Shown here: piece by piece, positions 19,269 to 30,539 of the stretch
How the letters are laid out: every line of letters begins with the position of its first letter
How positions within the stretch are numbered: position 1 is the stretch's first letter
Assembly: GCA_029204225.1 (NCBI GenBank)
Contig: CM055107.1
Coordinates: forward strand, 10,330,282 to 10,394,281
Direction of reading: 5' to 3'
Length of the DNA: 64,000 nucleotides
DNA from: Diphasiastrum complanatum
Lineage: Eukaryota > Streptophyta > Lycopodiopsida > Lycopodiales > Lycopodiaceae
Notes under the pieces: generated by a model
The model's database searches: none
Told to the model about the DNA's origin: nothing
Seen by the model: the letters and a program-made list of their open reading frames with translations, nothing else
Position numbers and translations under genes: made by a program

Positions 19269-21562
19269 TTATATTTCCTTTCTGATCATCATGTCTTCTA
19301 CCGATACTTCCCAGTCTCCGCGCTATACTATCCATCGTGATGTCCCATCTACAACGGACATCATGATTCTTCCTAGCACAAGCATGGTCATTTAGTGGAT
19401 GACCCTTGCGGAGCCGCTGCTCACTGCAATGGGTATTCATGAGAGAGCCTTTTTGGGTGGCATCAATATGGATTTCATCACTCTTGCCTTCAGTACGTGG
19501 AAGGAAGAGAAATCCAAATTTTGTGCTTCCACCCCCTGCTGTTGTTCGCATTGAACTTCTCATTCCCCCAGACTTTGATGCTTCCCTCGCCTCTGCTTCT
19601 ATTCAAGGACAATTTGTGACCATTGGGCCTACCATTCCCATCGCAGCTGCCCAGGCCGCCTCAACCCCACACACCAAAGCCACCTCACCAAACACACAGT
19701 TCTTCATGGATATGTTCGATGATTTCAATTCCCTTGGGGCCACCGAAATTTTTTAAATGCCCCAGATACCTGTGCCCTTTGAACTCCAATCCTCTAGAAG
19801 AGGATTCGAACATATCCATGAATCTACTGTTGGTGTTGAAGATGTCAGGCAACAACATCATACGGAAGATAGTCCAATCCCACTTCGGGTCGACAAGGCT
19901 GTAAAATCACCAAAACAGTTCGACGCCACAGTGCCTGAAGGGTTTAAAGAGGAAGACCATTTTGAAAAAGAAAATGTAGTGGCACCTATTCCATGCCAAC
20001 CAGGGACAGTTCCATCAGGTCCTCCTGCTGCTATCACCTCCACAACCGTCGATTTTGGGGATGCTCTAGGTTTGGTTTCAAGCCTTGCGCACGTGATCCA
20101 GTCGATGTTGGATAAGAAGAAGGAAATGGATCAGAGAATCTCTGATCTGGGGTCCGAAACCACTCTGATCAGCCAGAAACTTGTCTAGTTGGATCGAGAG
20201 TCGAAGATTGCCGAACAACACGAAGACAAGGCTGAAACCGAAAAGAAGTTGGCCCAACAACAAGCTGATCGCTTGGAAGAATACATCAGCTTCTTGCAAA
20301 ATGCCCTGACAACTGCACAGGATCAGGTGGATAAGGTCGTGCAGGATGCAAAGCAACAGGTGCAGCTGCTGAAGGGGCAATTACAGATGGCTGAACAAGA
20401 TCGCACGCGGCTTCAAGGTGAATTGGATGCGACCACCCTTGAGCGTGATGCATATCTTCAAACGCAAATACCAGATCATCCGATCACACCGACGGAGATT
20501 GCGTATTTGTTCAAAAAAGTGGAGACATACAAAGTGGCCCTTCAAGGATTTCAAGGTCGCTTTGACAGTTCAAAGGAGCAGCTTCAACCAAGTTGGCAAA
20601 GGCTAAAGAGACCGTTACTGCCTATGAAAAAGCAGTCATTCGAGTGTTCGAAGCCGGACCACAAATCCCCGTACCGGTCATGCCACAATTATCCCCTCCG
20701 CGCCAAGAAGCCGTACCAATGGATACACGGGTTGATTCGAGCATGGACCAAGGGAGAGCTCTAGATATAGCAAACCAACCGTCAACCATACCGGTAGTAC
20801 AAGCGGGTCCATGTTCATCAAGGACAACACCTCTATTCAGAAGGCCCATCAACGTTGAGGACCAGATCCAGACCTTCTTAAAGCAACATCTGCATGAGTC
20901 CTCACGTGGTGGATGGGTTCTGAAGTTTAAGACCTCCGAGATCGAGGCCGGTAAAGAGTTGGACAAAATACCTGCATTGGGAGAGCAGCCGGCATGGAGA
21001 ATCACGATTTTTTATAAAACTCCGGATTCAATTAGGAGCTACATTGCCAGCCCTCACCAATTGCGGGTAGATCCCTATTACATGCCAATGTCGCGAAGAA
21101 ATAAATGGAAAGATTTGGGATTGGCTATGGACAAGATCACCATCCATACGCCCAATTGGCCAATCATCCATCAACCTTACAGCTGGACCATCTCAATGGA
21201 TTTGCACTACGCCTTACAAGCCTATCAACGAGAGTATGTCCACTCTCCAGATCCAACGATGCGACAATCAACATGTTTGCTCAAGATCTAACTTTGTTGG
21301 CGTCAGTGGCAACCAGATGGGACGATTGTCTCCCTCCTCTGGCATTCGATCCAAATAAGCCGATGGCCTCATAGCAAATCAAAGATCAGTTGTCGGTTGC
21401 TCGTTTATATTTTCGTGCGGCAATGATGGGAGGCTCCTGGAAATCACGCTTCACATCATGGACAACCTCCAAGTGGATTGTCGGAGCCCACCGTTGTTTC
21501 CTGGAGAACGTGCAACATCATATAATCAAGATTCGGCGCGAAGCCAATAAAAGTCCCCAATA
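19269..21562 (+). pseudogene. Extra coding region between integrase and 3' LTR (coiled coil, unknown function)
   Basis: Not part of standard gag-pol and not recognised. It begins near 19290 with MSSTDTSQSPRYTIHR, then WMTLAEPLLTAMGIHERAF (19395-19455). A frameshift near 19540 leads into a Pro/Thr-rich stretch (to 20100), a heptad-rich coiled coil (about 20100-20460; ALTTAQDQVDKVVQDAKQQV) and, after another frameshift near 20595, a C-terminal part (20593-21562) with a Pro-rich stretch and a likely globular segment with several Trp (GGWVLKFK, NKWKDLGLAMDKIT, YSWTISMDLHYAL). It ends at TAA 21560-21562, 50 bases before the 3' LTR. Stops at 19394, 19754, 20186 and 21372 and the frameshifts show it is no longer translated whole. 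Tat-lineage elements are known to carry extra ORFs here; those vary widely. Confidence 0.6.
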
Positions 21563-21600
21563 ACTGCATATTGTAGGTGTCATGGGACCGCCACCAGTTT

Positions 21601-21613
21601 TGGTGGGGGATAT
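21601..21613 (+). other. Polypurine tract
   Basis: TGGTGGGGGATAT immediately precedes the 3' LTR, the expected plus-strand primer position. Confidence 0.65.
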
Positions 21614-22342
21614 TGTTAGAGGGTTTGTGGATCCCTAGGCAACCCTAATCCTAGTTAATAAGTGAGAGGGATTTGGCACCCTGCGTGTGTAAGTCCAACC
21701 CGATGATCACACAATTATTTGATTGATTAGTTAAAAGTTAATAAAAGGACTTTAGGCCTTTTTGCGAGACTTTTAATGTCGCAGGGCCTAAAATGTCAAG
21801 CTAGTGAATAAAGTTGGGTTTCCCTCCAATTTTGATGGTTCTCACACTTTTTTAAATTTGAATAAAAAGAGAGGCAAGACTGGATCAATAGGATTCAGAG
21901 GCCAGGGTCCTCCTCTCTACTATAAGAAGGGACCAACTCGAGTTGCTCCTCATGTTCATTTCCTCATTTCATTAAAGCATATTGGTTCTTTTCAGAAATG
22001 GATTGATGAATGTCCTTGTTCTTTATCACTTTTCCTCCATCTCTCATGCTTATTTGGATTTTGCTAATTGTTGGATCTGAGTGTTATTGGGACTGTATGT
22101 TATTATACTTTAGAAAGGGAGAGAGAGAGAAAGAGTAAGCTATCTCTGTTGTGGATGTGTAGTGCTAAAGAGTAGGGTTAATGGATGTGGAGATAGATGT
22201 GAATCCTCCATTCATGTTGAAATATGAACTAAACTATCGCTCTCATGGGAACAAACCTACGCGTGACAACTAACTCCGTCTCTTTGATGGTAGATTGACT
22301 AGATCTTGGATTCAGGTTAGGCAAGGAAAGAAACCCACTACA
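21614..22342 (+). repeat. 3' LTR of the 12-22 kb Ty3 element
   Basis: Direct repeat of 12147-12881, starting TGTTAGAGGG and ending CCCACTACA, about 95% identical by eye with a short indel in the GA-rich stretch near 22110. TACTATAAGAAGG is retained near 21920. Confidence 0.9.
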
Positions 22343-22609
22343 ACCATGGCCCTTCAACCACTTAAAAAGTTTCAGTTTAACACTAGAGTCATCACAAAAT
22401 ACACACAAAAGCGTGCATTTCAAGCAATTATTCAAAAAATCATATCTCATAAACTATGATAAATCACATCAAATCCTTTCACATGGGCATTCTTCATATA
22501 TACATTTGCCAATTGAAATTTCGAGAGCTTCATTTTGAGCAACTTACATGTAAGATATGATGTGCCAAACATGTGGGGGTATTTAATAGATGGGACTACA
22601 TTGTTGTGA

Positions 22610-23150
22610 ATTTTACACTCAATTTTAAGCCTGTCTACTCTTAAAAATCCTATATGATTATAGAACCATGCCTATTAAAAAAATTTGAATTTGGATATCT
22701 ATGGAGATAGATATGTGCATTCAAAGTTACCCTTTTAAGCATTGATAAAAATCACCAAAACCGGAAATATCATATATGAGTGTATAGTACCATGATTTTA
22801 ACAATATTTTGTTGGTTTGTCTACTTTAAAAAGTATTATATGACCATATGAACATGTCTTTTTTTTCAATTTGGAGTTATGTAGAGATAGGTATGTGCAT
22901 CTAAGTTACCCATGTCAAGTGTTGAAAAGTATTGAGAATTATCGAAAGGTGTTTGAAAGTTTCAGCTCTTTTGGAGGTCTTTTTTACAACCCTTTTTTTG
23001 GCTATCTACTTTCAAAATTCTTTTATGACCATAGAAACATGTCTATAAAAAAAAAGTTAAATTTGGAATCATGTAGAGATATATACCTGCACATAAAATT
23101 ACCCATGTGAAGTGTTGAAAAGTGTCGAAAATTGAAGTTTTTATTGCCAT
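22610..23150. repeat. Three tandem copies of a ~186-bp AT-rich unit
   Basis: The anchor GTTACCC/ATTACCC recurs at 22726, 22905 and 23098. Each copy also has GTCTACTTT-like, ATGACCATA-like, ATGTAGAGATAG-like and GTGTTGAAAAGT-like blocks in the same order. Diverged; no coding potential. The rest of 22343-23713 is AT-rich with nothing recognised. Confidence 0.7.
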
Positions 23151-23713
23151 CAATTGAGAGAGAAAAAATTTAAGTCTTCCAATAACATAGTGAAGAGTCA
23201 AGTCTAGTTCCACATAAAATTGAAAGATTGACATTTCATTCATTTGATGCCATATTATGTCTCATCCTATAACCAAGGGTTTTATGCACACTTTTGTGTG
23301 CACGCACACAAAAATGTGCTGAAAACAACTCTAATGTTAAATGGACTCAATTTTCTTGTCCTATTTTATAAGCTTGTCCTAGCTTTCTAAGGCGTTGTCC
23401 ACTAATACTTTCTAGCAAACAAGACAAAAATAAAGTGATTAAGTCACAAAGAGGGAGTGAGTGTTTTAAAACCTGATTGGACAAGGACTATGAGGGATTA
23501 ACTAGTTGCGTGTTACTTAAAAAAGCTCCAGAATCAAAGATTTGTACACAAATAGCCAAATTTTTAAAGAAGGTAGTTTGGCCATAATTTTACATTTTAG
23601 TGACTTAAAGAGCTTTTCTAAGCTATTTTAAGAACTAAATCTTCAAATTATGATAATTTTCTAAGCATAAGCTGGATTGAGGGGCAATCAAAGACTACAT
23701 TTGTCATGTCCAT

Positions 23714-24216
23714 GACCATTACATAGGATTCAATATACTGCTAGTCTTGGATACACGGTACTCCAATGAAACAAGCTATTAGTTATGCCACGTCATATTG
23801 GACATGACCCGAAAGTAACTAATATCCTTGTGAGTCCCATAACACACTAAATGGAGTTAGTACAAGGTTTGGGACAGTGTATGCATATGTAGAGTTATCA
23901 ATAGCAATCTATGAATAGAGGATCCATGCATGGAAACTCTATTCTAGATGAATCTATGTATAGGGGAGTTGGGACCTTGTATTACCACTTGCACAGGGGG
24001 TTCCAGGCTATACTTAAGGAGGCCAAACTCGCCCTACTACCTTACCTTTTGGTTGATTCATTGCCAAGTTCTCACTCTACTTTCATGCTTTCTATTCCTT
24101 GGCTTGGGGGGAAAGCTTCTAGAGTTGATTGGTTGTTTCTACTTGGTTGGGTGGTTTCTCCATAGTGTGTTTTCCATTGTGTTCGTCTTGTAAGCAGGAT
24201 CTTGAGGGGCTTTCTC
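23714..24216 (+). repeat. LTR of a chromovirus-like element (5' copy)
   Basis: From about 23725 it matches 25670-25855 over ~190 bp (shared ATTCAATATACT, GCCACGTCATATTGGA, ACTAAATGGAGTTAGTACAA). It ends just before a primer-site-like sequence. Its tail (TTGGTTGGGTGGTTTCTCCA) resembles the LTR at 39110. The left edge is approximate because the first bases have decayed. Confidence 0.65.
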
Positions 24217-24236
24217 TTATAGTAGTATTAGAGCAA
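24217..24236 (+). other. Primer binding site (tRNA-Met type)
   Basis: AGTATTAGAGCAAGGCTTA resembles the TGGTATCAGAGC(AAGG) primer site of chromoviruses and many copia elements, with two or three substitutions. It follows the LTR directly. Confidence 0.55.
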
Positions 24237-24689
24237 GGCTTACAAAGATCAGAAAACTTGGAGTGGTGGTGCTTTTCATTGGAATTTTGGTGGAGATCAA
24301 CTAGTATTCTTATTTAGGTGGTGGAACAAGTGTGCAAGTTGGTGGATTCTCCCAATTTCAGTTTGCATATTGCTAAGAGCCATGTCTCTCTTAATTTTTT
24401 GTGGATTATGGTGAATTGTCCTAGAAAGCCAATTTGTGTTGTTTTTTTGGAGCTTTTTCTTGTGTAGCTCAAATCTTATGTAGATCTGAATTTTCCAACA
24501 ACTGTACTTTCATTTTAGAGATCATTAATAATGAAATTAATTATGCACACCGGATCTTTCAATGATATATGATTCTAGGCTATGTTTTGGTCAAATTTGT
24601 TTGTTTTTTTATGTTTTTTGGCACAAAATAGATAGTAAGAACCAAAATCTAGCAACATCAGATCAATTGTATGGCTATAATTCTGTAAA

Positions 24690-25640
24690 TTGGCTTAGAA
24701 GCTGAACTTAGGAAAATTCTTCTTTATGCTATCAACTCTCTCCCACGAATCATCATCCTCAGTATGACCTTTCCACTGAATAAACCACTCAGAGATAGAA
24801 TAATTTCTTAATTATTTATCTCTGGTTCTGAGCACTTTCTCAGGCTCCAAAAAAAGGTACACCAAGCGACAAATCTTCCGAATGGGATAAATCTTCATCA
24901 GATCCAATTGTATCACCTTCATGTAAACTTAATTTCAAACGACTTACATGAAATACTGGGTGTGCAGCCGATTTTCCTTGAAGATCGAGTTCATATGCCA
25001 AAGAACCTATTTTTTGTACAATCTTGAATGGTCCACAAAAACAGGTAGATAGTTTATAATGCTTTCATGTACGTAATGTCGTAGAATCTTTTGGAATGCT
25101 AAGATATACCCAGTCATCAACTTTAAAATCTCTAGGAGATCTCTTAAGATCAGTATAGTGTTCAGCTCTATCTTAAGCACTACGGATACTATCCTTAGCC
25201 ACTTGCAATATCAATAACGTTTTGGATCTTAACAAATTTCGTCTCCACATTTATCGAAGATCTAGGTTGAAAATCGTACATAAGCATAAAAGGATTGTAA
25301 CCAGTAGCAAAATGTTTTCTACTATTGTATGCAAACTCAACCAATGGGATGTAATCTTTCCAATAAGATTGTATGTGAGAAACATATGTCCTCAAAATGT
25401 TTTTCATAGTCTGATTAGTCCTTTCTGTTTGGCCATCTGATTCAGGATGATCAGAAGAACTTAAACTAAAGGAAGTTTCCAGTTTATGGAATACTGCTGA
25501 CCAAAAGTGACTTGTGAACTTAGGATCTCTATCTCTAACAATGTCACTTGGCAGACCATACAACCAAAATAATCTTTCAACAAAGATATGGGCTAATTCA
25601 GAAGCCTTTATAGTTGATCTAACTGGTATGAAAACAACTA
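24690..25640 (-). pseudogene. Ty3 chromovirus integrase C-terminal half with chromodomain (fragment)
   Basis: Minus-strand reading gives the second part of the integrase core ([39 protein letters not shown] with the catalytic Glu region downstream), the region VEFAYNSRKHFATGYNPFML (~25290-25350), the C-terminal domain (AHPVFHVSRLKL, ~24940) and a chromodomain with FIQWKGHTEDDDSWERV (~24740-24790). Stops and frameshifts are present below 25195. It runs antisense inside the LTR pair at 23714 and 25664, so it comes from another element. Confidence 0.85.
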
Positions 25641-25663
25641 ACTTGAGTAGTTCAAGGGGAGAA

Positions 25664-25860
25664 GAATGTTATTCCATTCAATATACTCCTAGTCTACGAT
25701 ACACAACACTCCAGTGAAACAAGCTATTGATTATGCCACGTCATATTGGAAGTGACCCAAAAGTAACTAATATCCTTGTGAGACCCAGAACGCACTAAAT
25801 GGAGTTAGTACAAGGTTTGGAACCGTATGTGCATGTGTAGAGTATCAATACTAATTTTAC
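25664..25860 (+). repeat. Chromovirus LTR fragment (3' copy, truncated)
   Basis: Starts TGTTATTCCATTC after a polypurine tract (AAGGGGAGAAGAA) and matches the 23.7-kb LTR for ~190 bp, then breaks off at the edge of the copia LTR near 25869. Confidence 0.7.
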
Positions 25861-25868
25861 GAATACAG

Positions 25869-26214
25869 TGACAAAAGCGAAAAATGTGACAAAAGCGACA
25901 CTGCATCTTTACATGCAATTCTTGATAGGCGAAAAAGGCGAAAAAGGTGACACTGCATTTTACATGCAATTCCTGATAGGCGTAAAAGACGACACTGCAT
26001 TTTTACACGTAATTCCTAACAGGCGACATTGTTTGGATTGTAGAGAGAGAAAAGATGACATTGTTGTCAAACTCCGTGTATTTCTATAGACTGTGTAAAA
26101 ACACTTGTAATTCTACAAACTGTATAAAAACATGAAAAATCTGCAGAACTGGACAAACAATGGATGAGGATTAAAACTGATTAGTTGATTAGTAAGAAGG
26201 AGAATAATCCAACA
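25869..26214 (-). repeat. Copia 3' LTR with internal ~45-bp tandem units
   Basis: On the minus strand it starts TGTTGGATTATTC just after the end of copia pol and a GGAGGAG tract. Its likely end is TTTTGTCA at 25869. It holds four imperfect copies of a unit containing GCGACACTGCATTTTTACA and CAATTCCTGATAGGCG (25880-26040). The far edge is inferred. Confidence 0.65.
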
Positions 26215-26215
26215 C

Positions 26216-27956
26216 TCCTCCTTAATCTGAATCCTTGAATGCCTTGACCTTCAAACTTAGTTCTACACAGAATCTTTTGCGCGCTTCGAAGCTTAATCCT
26301 TTGGTGAAAATATTTGTTGTCATATCTTGCATTCTATAGTAGTGCAATCTGACATCTTGTTGAGAACTTTGTTTCTGACAAAGTGATATGTTAGTTCAAT
26401 GTGCTTACTCCTAGAATGAAATCTAGAGTTGACTGATAAGGCAATGGCACTTTGATTATCACAAAATAATAATGTCGGAGCAGATTGATTCAAATTGATA
26501 TCTGAAAGTAAGTTTATCAACCAAACCGCTTCCTTTGTAGCTTGTGAGAGTGCGATATACTCTGATTCAGTGGAAGGTAGAGCTATCGAAGATTGTTTGC
26601 GACTATTCCAGAAAATTGGACCATTGTTGAGGAAGAATGTAAATCCGGAAGTAGATTTACGAGTGTCTACATCTCCTGCCCAACTTGCATCTGTATAACC
26701 AATGAGTAAATTGAGTTTGTCATTGTCGACTGCTCCATAACAAATGCAAAAGTCCATAGTAGCTTGAAGATATCTCATGACTCTGACAAGAGCCTTCCAA
26801 TGTGTTACACTAGGGTTGGTCATATATTGATTGGAAGAGCTAACTGCAAAAGCTATGTCTGGTCTGGTACAGATCATTGCGTACATAAGAGATCCTATAA
26901 TAGAATGGTAAGGATACTCACGCATCAGTTCCTTCTCTTGAACTGTTTGAGGACATTGGTCCTTTGACAATTTGAGACCTGGTTCCATTGGTGAGAGAGC
27001 TAATTTGCAATTAATCATATTATATCTGACTAACATATTGTAGATGTATCTCTGTTGAGTAATGTAGATCAACTTTCGATTTCTGTCTCTATGGATTTGA
27101 ATACCAAGGTAGAAATGAGCTTCGCCCAAATCGGCCATGTCAAATTTAGAAGATAACATTGTCTTGGCCTCTTTTATCAAATTGGTATTGTTGTTGTAAA
27201 GCAATGTATCACCCACATATATAGTGATAATGATAAAATATTGTTGCATTGTCTTGAAGTAAACATTTGAATTTAAAGAGCTAGGTGTGTAGTCATGATC
27301 AATAAGAAAAGTATTGATCCTTTGAAACCATGCTTGAGCTGATTGCTTCAAGCCATAAAGTACCTTATGGAGTTTACACATGATTGTGTTTACCCTCAAT
27401 AATATAACCTTCAGGTTGCACCATGTAAATGTCTTCTTCACATTGAGATATGTTGTTTGTACATCCATTTGATATACTTCCAAATCTGCTGCAGTAGCAA
27501 ACGATTATAAAAGTCGAATAGAATAATGCTTGACTATTGGTCTGAAAGTCTCAGTGTAATCAACATTATATACCTGAGAAAATCCTCTGGCGACAAGTCG
27601 GGCTTTTCTTTTGTCGATGCTTCCATCTGCTTTGTACTTGACTTTCAAAATCCATTTGCAATCAACTATGTTTTTGCTAGCAGGTAATTCGACAATTGTC
27701 CATGTTTGGTTCTTGATAAGAGATGAATACTCTTTATCCATAGTTTCTTTCCAGGGATCTGAATCTGGTTGACTGAGTGTCTCTTCAACATTCGTCGGCT
27801 CATGAACAAGGTAGGCTGCGGACTCGTTGATATATCAGTTAGGTGGTCTGCTTGCTCTTGAAGATCTTTTAGGTAATAGAGGAAGTTGATCATTTCCATC
27901 ATACTGTAGTTGCTAAACTGCAACATCATCAACTTATGATTTGCCATTGATATGTT
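26216..27956 (-). pseudogene. Ty1/copia RT-RNase H (near-complete C-terminal pol, broken)
   Basis: Upstream of RT: ETMDKEYSSLIKNQTWTIVE (~27740), then WILKVKYKADGSIDKRKARLV, a stop near 27505, and the long ORF 26320-27483. RT: LHKVLYGLKQSAQAWFQRI. The catalytic YVDD reads YVGD (Gly codon 27211-27213). RNase H: YTDASWAGDVDTRKSTSG, STESEYIALSQATKEAVW, FCDNQSAIAL, RSKHIELTYHFVRNKV. It ends with KALSF-like sequence before the LTR at 26214. Apart from the RT substitution and few stops it is well preserved. Confidence 0.92.
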
Positions 27957-28057
27957 GTTGAAAAAAAATGTGAAGGTCTGAAATCATATTGTCGGCCTTT
28001 TGTTTTCAAGATGATCATTACTTAAAGATTTATAAGATTGAGCATAAGAAATCTAAC

Positions 28058-30530
28058 ACTCTCCCTTAATGAGGATCTTGAAAAACTTTGATCTTCAGAT
28101 TTAACATATTGTTAAATCTAAGATGTTGCTTCTTTGATAGAGCCTTTGTGAAGTAATCTGCTGCCATGTAGTTTGTTCTACAAAAAATTAATTATACTTC
28201 CTTGTTGTGCACTTTCTCTCTAAGGTAATGATATCTGATTTCTATATGTTTGCTTCGAGAGTGAAATCTCGGATTGAGAGAAAATGCTATTTTGTTTTGA
28301 TTGTCACAATAGATTGTTGTAGGAAGCGTTTGTACAAATTCAGGTCTACTAGAAGTTGTCTTAGCCAGATTGCCTCTTTGGTTGCATTTTGTTGGATTTA
28401 TTTCCTCTACTCTCCTAAATCCCATTTTAATCTGCCTCCATTCATGTTGCATATTTACTCACGTTGTCACGCAGTCTGCATATTTACATGTAAATTCTCA
28501 CAGAAAAAAAAGGCAAAAAATGCGACACTGTGTTTTTACACGTGATCTGTGACAGGCGAAAAAGGCAACACTGTCTTACAAAATGTCGAAGGTGCTTTAG
28601 GAAAAGTTAAGGCACCCTGTAAATCGGTCCCAAGGCATTTTGTCAGAGTCTCACATTTTTCGCATCATCACCAACGTTCGTTACAGCGAAAGCTGACGTC
28701 GTGGCCTTCTCACGCTCATCCCATGCAACTGTGCAATCAAATTTGACAACGACTGCAGCCACCCACGATCTCCTACAGATAGCAGATTTGCTTTCTACTT
28801 TCTTCATCTGCATACCTGTAATATTGTGTATATATACTGGATACCATTTGAGTATTCAAGTTGATGATCGAAATGCGAACAGTGTGCGAAAATTTAGCAT
28901 CAGAAACTAATCAGAGATAGACGGAGTAGATGCCTTGTGCATTGATTCTTTACTATCAGTAATAAAGTTTCATTCCTTCACAAATTGGATTAGCTTTGTA
29001 GAACACGCAATTTTGTCTACTATTGTCTTGTGCTCTACCACATTATTGACGTGTATATTTGATATACTTGATCTGATAATAGTTCTTTGTTTTGCGTTCA
29101 GATCTGTGTCAATATTGCTATGCTTATCGTTATTTATTCTGTCTGACTTTTCTAGTTGCTCAATTTGGTAATTTGTTTTAGCACGACTAATGTTTAGTCT
29201 TATTTTTTGCGAATCATTAGCGGCTGATTATCAATCGAGCCCTGTCTAGCTCTTCGCGAATCATTCGCGACAGATAATTTGTCTAGCTGTTTGTGACAAA
29301 TTATACTTCTGGTGCTTTATTAAAGTTTGGCTACGTAATCAAGAACGACCGTGATTTACATCACTACCGTTCTGATCATTCTGATAGGCGTAGTCATGTT
29401 TAGGGAAAGAGAGAGTCATATAGCTCATTCCGCTGCACACGAACACATTTTGTTTGAGTTTTGTTTCTCGTTCGTGTTCATCTTTCTTTCGAGCTATTTT
29501 TGTTTCTCACGCACTCTCGTCACTCTCTCTCTCTCTCCCAACACATTTGTGGCAGCTATGTATTTGGATTCCATTGATGATAATGCAACCGAGGTCTGCT
29601 TCCAACTGTTCCATGAGATTGGACCTTGGTTGTATAAAAATACAAATTCAGAAGCTGATTTTCTGGTGTCGACATCTCCTGCCCAATCCACATCTGTGTA
29701 AGCTTTAAGGATGTTGGCAGTTTGGCTGCCTTCGTAGCAGATGCTGAGATTTTTCGTTGCTTGGATGTACTTCATGACCTTTGTTAGCACTTTTCAATGA
29801 ATTGCGCCTGGATTTGACAAGAACTGGCTGAGTATACTGATCGAATATGCAAGGTCTGGTCGTGTGCAGATCATTGCGTACATCAGTGAGCCGATGATGG
29901 ATTGAAACGGGTAGCGCTTCATCTCCTCCTTTTCTGCCTCAGTTTGAGGAGACTGTTCCTTTGATAGTTTTAGTCCAAGGTTGAGTGGAAAGAGACTGGA
30001 TTTGCAGTTGGCCATTCCATACTTTCCAGCACGTTGTTGAGATATTGTTGCTGACTGATAAAGGTCAGTTTGCTGGGTCGATCTCGTTGAATTTGGATTC
30101 CAAGACAATAGTGGGCTAGACCCATGTCAATCATCTTGTATTCCTGGGCCAACATGCATTTTGTATCTTTCATCAGATTCAGATTATTACTGAATAAGAG
30201 TGTATCATCTACAAAGAGAGTGATGATGATGAAGTATTCTGATACAGACTTGAAGTAAACATTCGAGTCTGCTGAGTTTGGAATAAAACCATTCTCTATC
30301 AGAAATGCGTTGATTTTTTGGAACCATGCTCTGGGTGACTGTTTTAGCCTGTAGAAAGCCGTGTGAATTCTGCATACAAGGTGTTGTTGCTTGTTGTTGA
30401 GTTCGTATCCCTCTGGTTGTGTCATATAGATTCTCTCTTCGATGGTTCCATTGAGGAAAGCCATTTGGACATCCATCTGGTGGACTTCAAGATCTGCTGC
30501 GGCCGCAAAGGAGAGGAGTAGGCAGATCAA
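28058..30530 (-). pseudogene. Ty1/copia RT-RNase H, interrupted by a solo LTR
   Basis: Two pieces of one element. 29549-30530 carries RT from LEVHQMDVQMAFLNGTIEER (~30490) through FVDDTLLFSNN (catalytic Asp pair present) to RNase H DVDWAGDVDTRKSASE and SMESKYIAAT. It resumes at 28384 with ATKEAIWL in shifted frames, TTIYCDNQNKIAFSLNPRFH and RSKHIEIRYHYLREKV, ending before a purine tract and TGTTAGATTTC at 28058 (start of its 3' LTR, truncated at about 27957). Frameshifts near 29790, 30108 and 28330. The 5' edge at ~30530 abuts gag of another element. Confidence 0.85.
28390..29543 (+). mobile_element. Solo LTR (1154 bp) with 5-bp target duplication CATTT
   Basis: Starts TGTTGGATTT and ends CTCCCAACA, the TG...CA ends of an LTR, flanked on both sides by CATTT (28385-28389 and 29544-29548). 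It splits the RNase H of the copia element exactly; removing it and one CATTT leaves the host frame continuous. GTGTATATATACTGG near 28828 fits a TATA box on the plus strand. It contains the ATGCGACACTG motif (28515-28530) and a 17-base palindrome at 29254-29270. No internal element sequence remains. Confidence 0.88.
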
Positions 30531-30539
30531 TGCATGTTT

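Larger units (their letters stand above)
12147..22342 (+). mobile_element. Ty3/gypsy LTR retrotransposon, deletion derivative with extra 3' region
   Basis: Bounded by two direct LTRs (12147-12881 and 21614-22342). Order: tRNA-Asp-type primer site, long leader, gag with zinc knuckles, aspartic protease, reverse transcriptase, integrase C-terminus, a ~780-bp spacer, extra coding region, polypurine tract, 3' LTR. The primer site, protease motif and position of the extra region suggest the Tat/Ogre-like branch of Ty3/gypsy (inference). RNase H and the integrase catalytic core are missing, and stops and frameshifts break every ORF. LTRs are about 95% identical by eye, so insertion is relatively recent. 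No convincing 5-bp target duplication: GCCCT on the left, ACCAT on the right. Confidence 0.92.

Noticed and set aside
12131-22360. GGCCCTT near both outer ends of the Ty3 element as a target duplication
   Set aside because: It abuts the left LTR but lies six bases off the right LTR, so it is not a true 5-bp duplication.
25869-26050. CRISPR-like direct repeats
   Set aside because: Four diverged ~45-bp units inside a copia LTR with no uniform repeat-spacer structure, in plant DNA.
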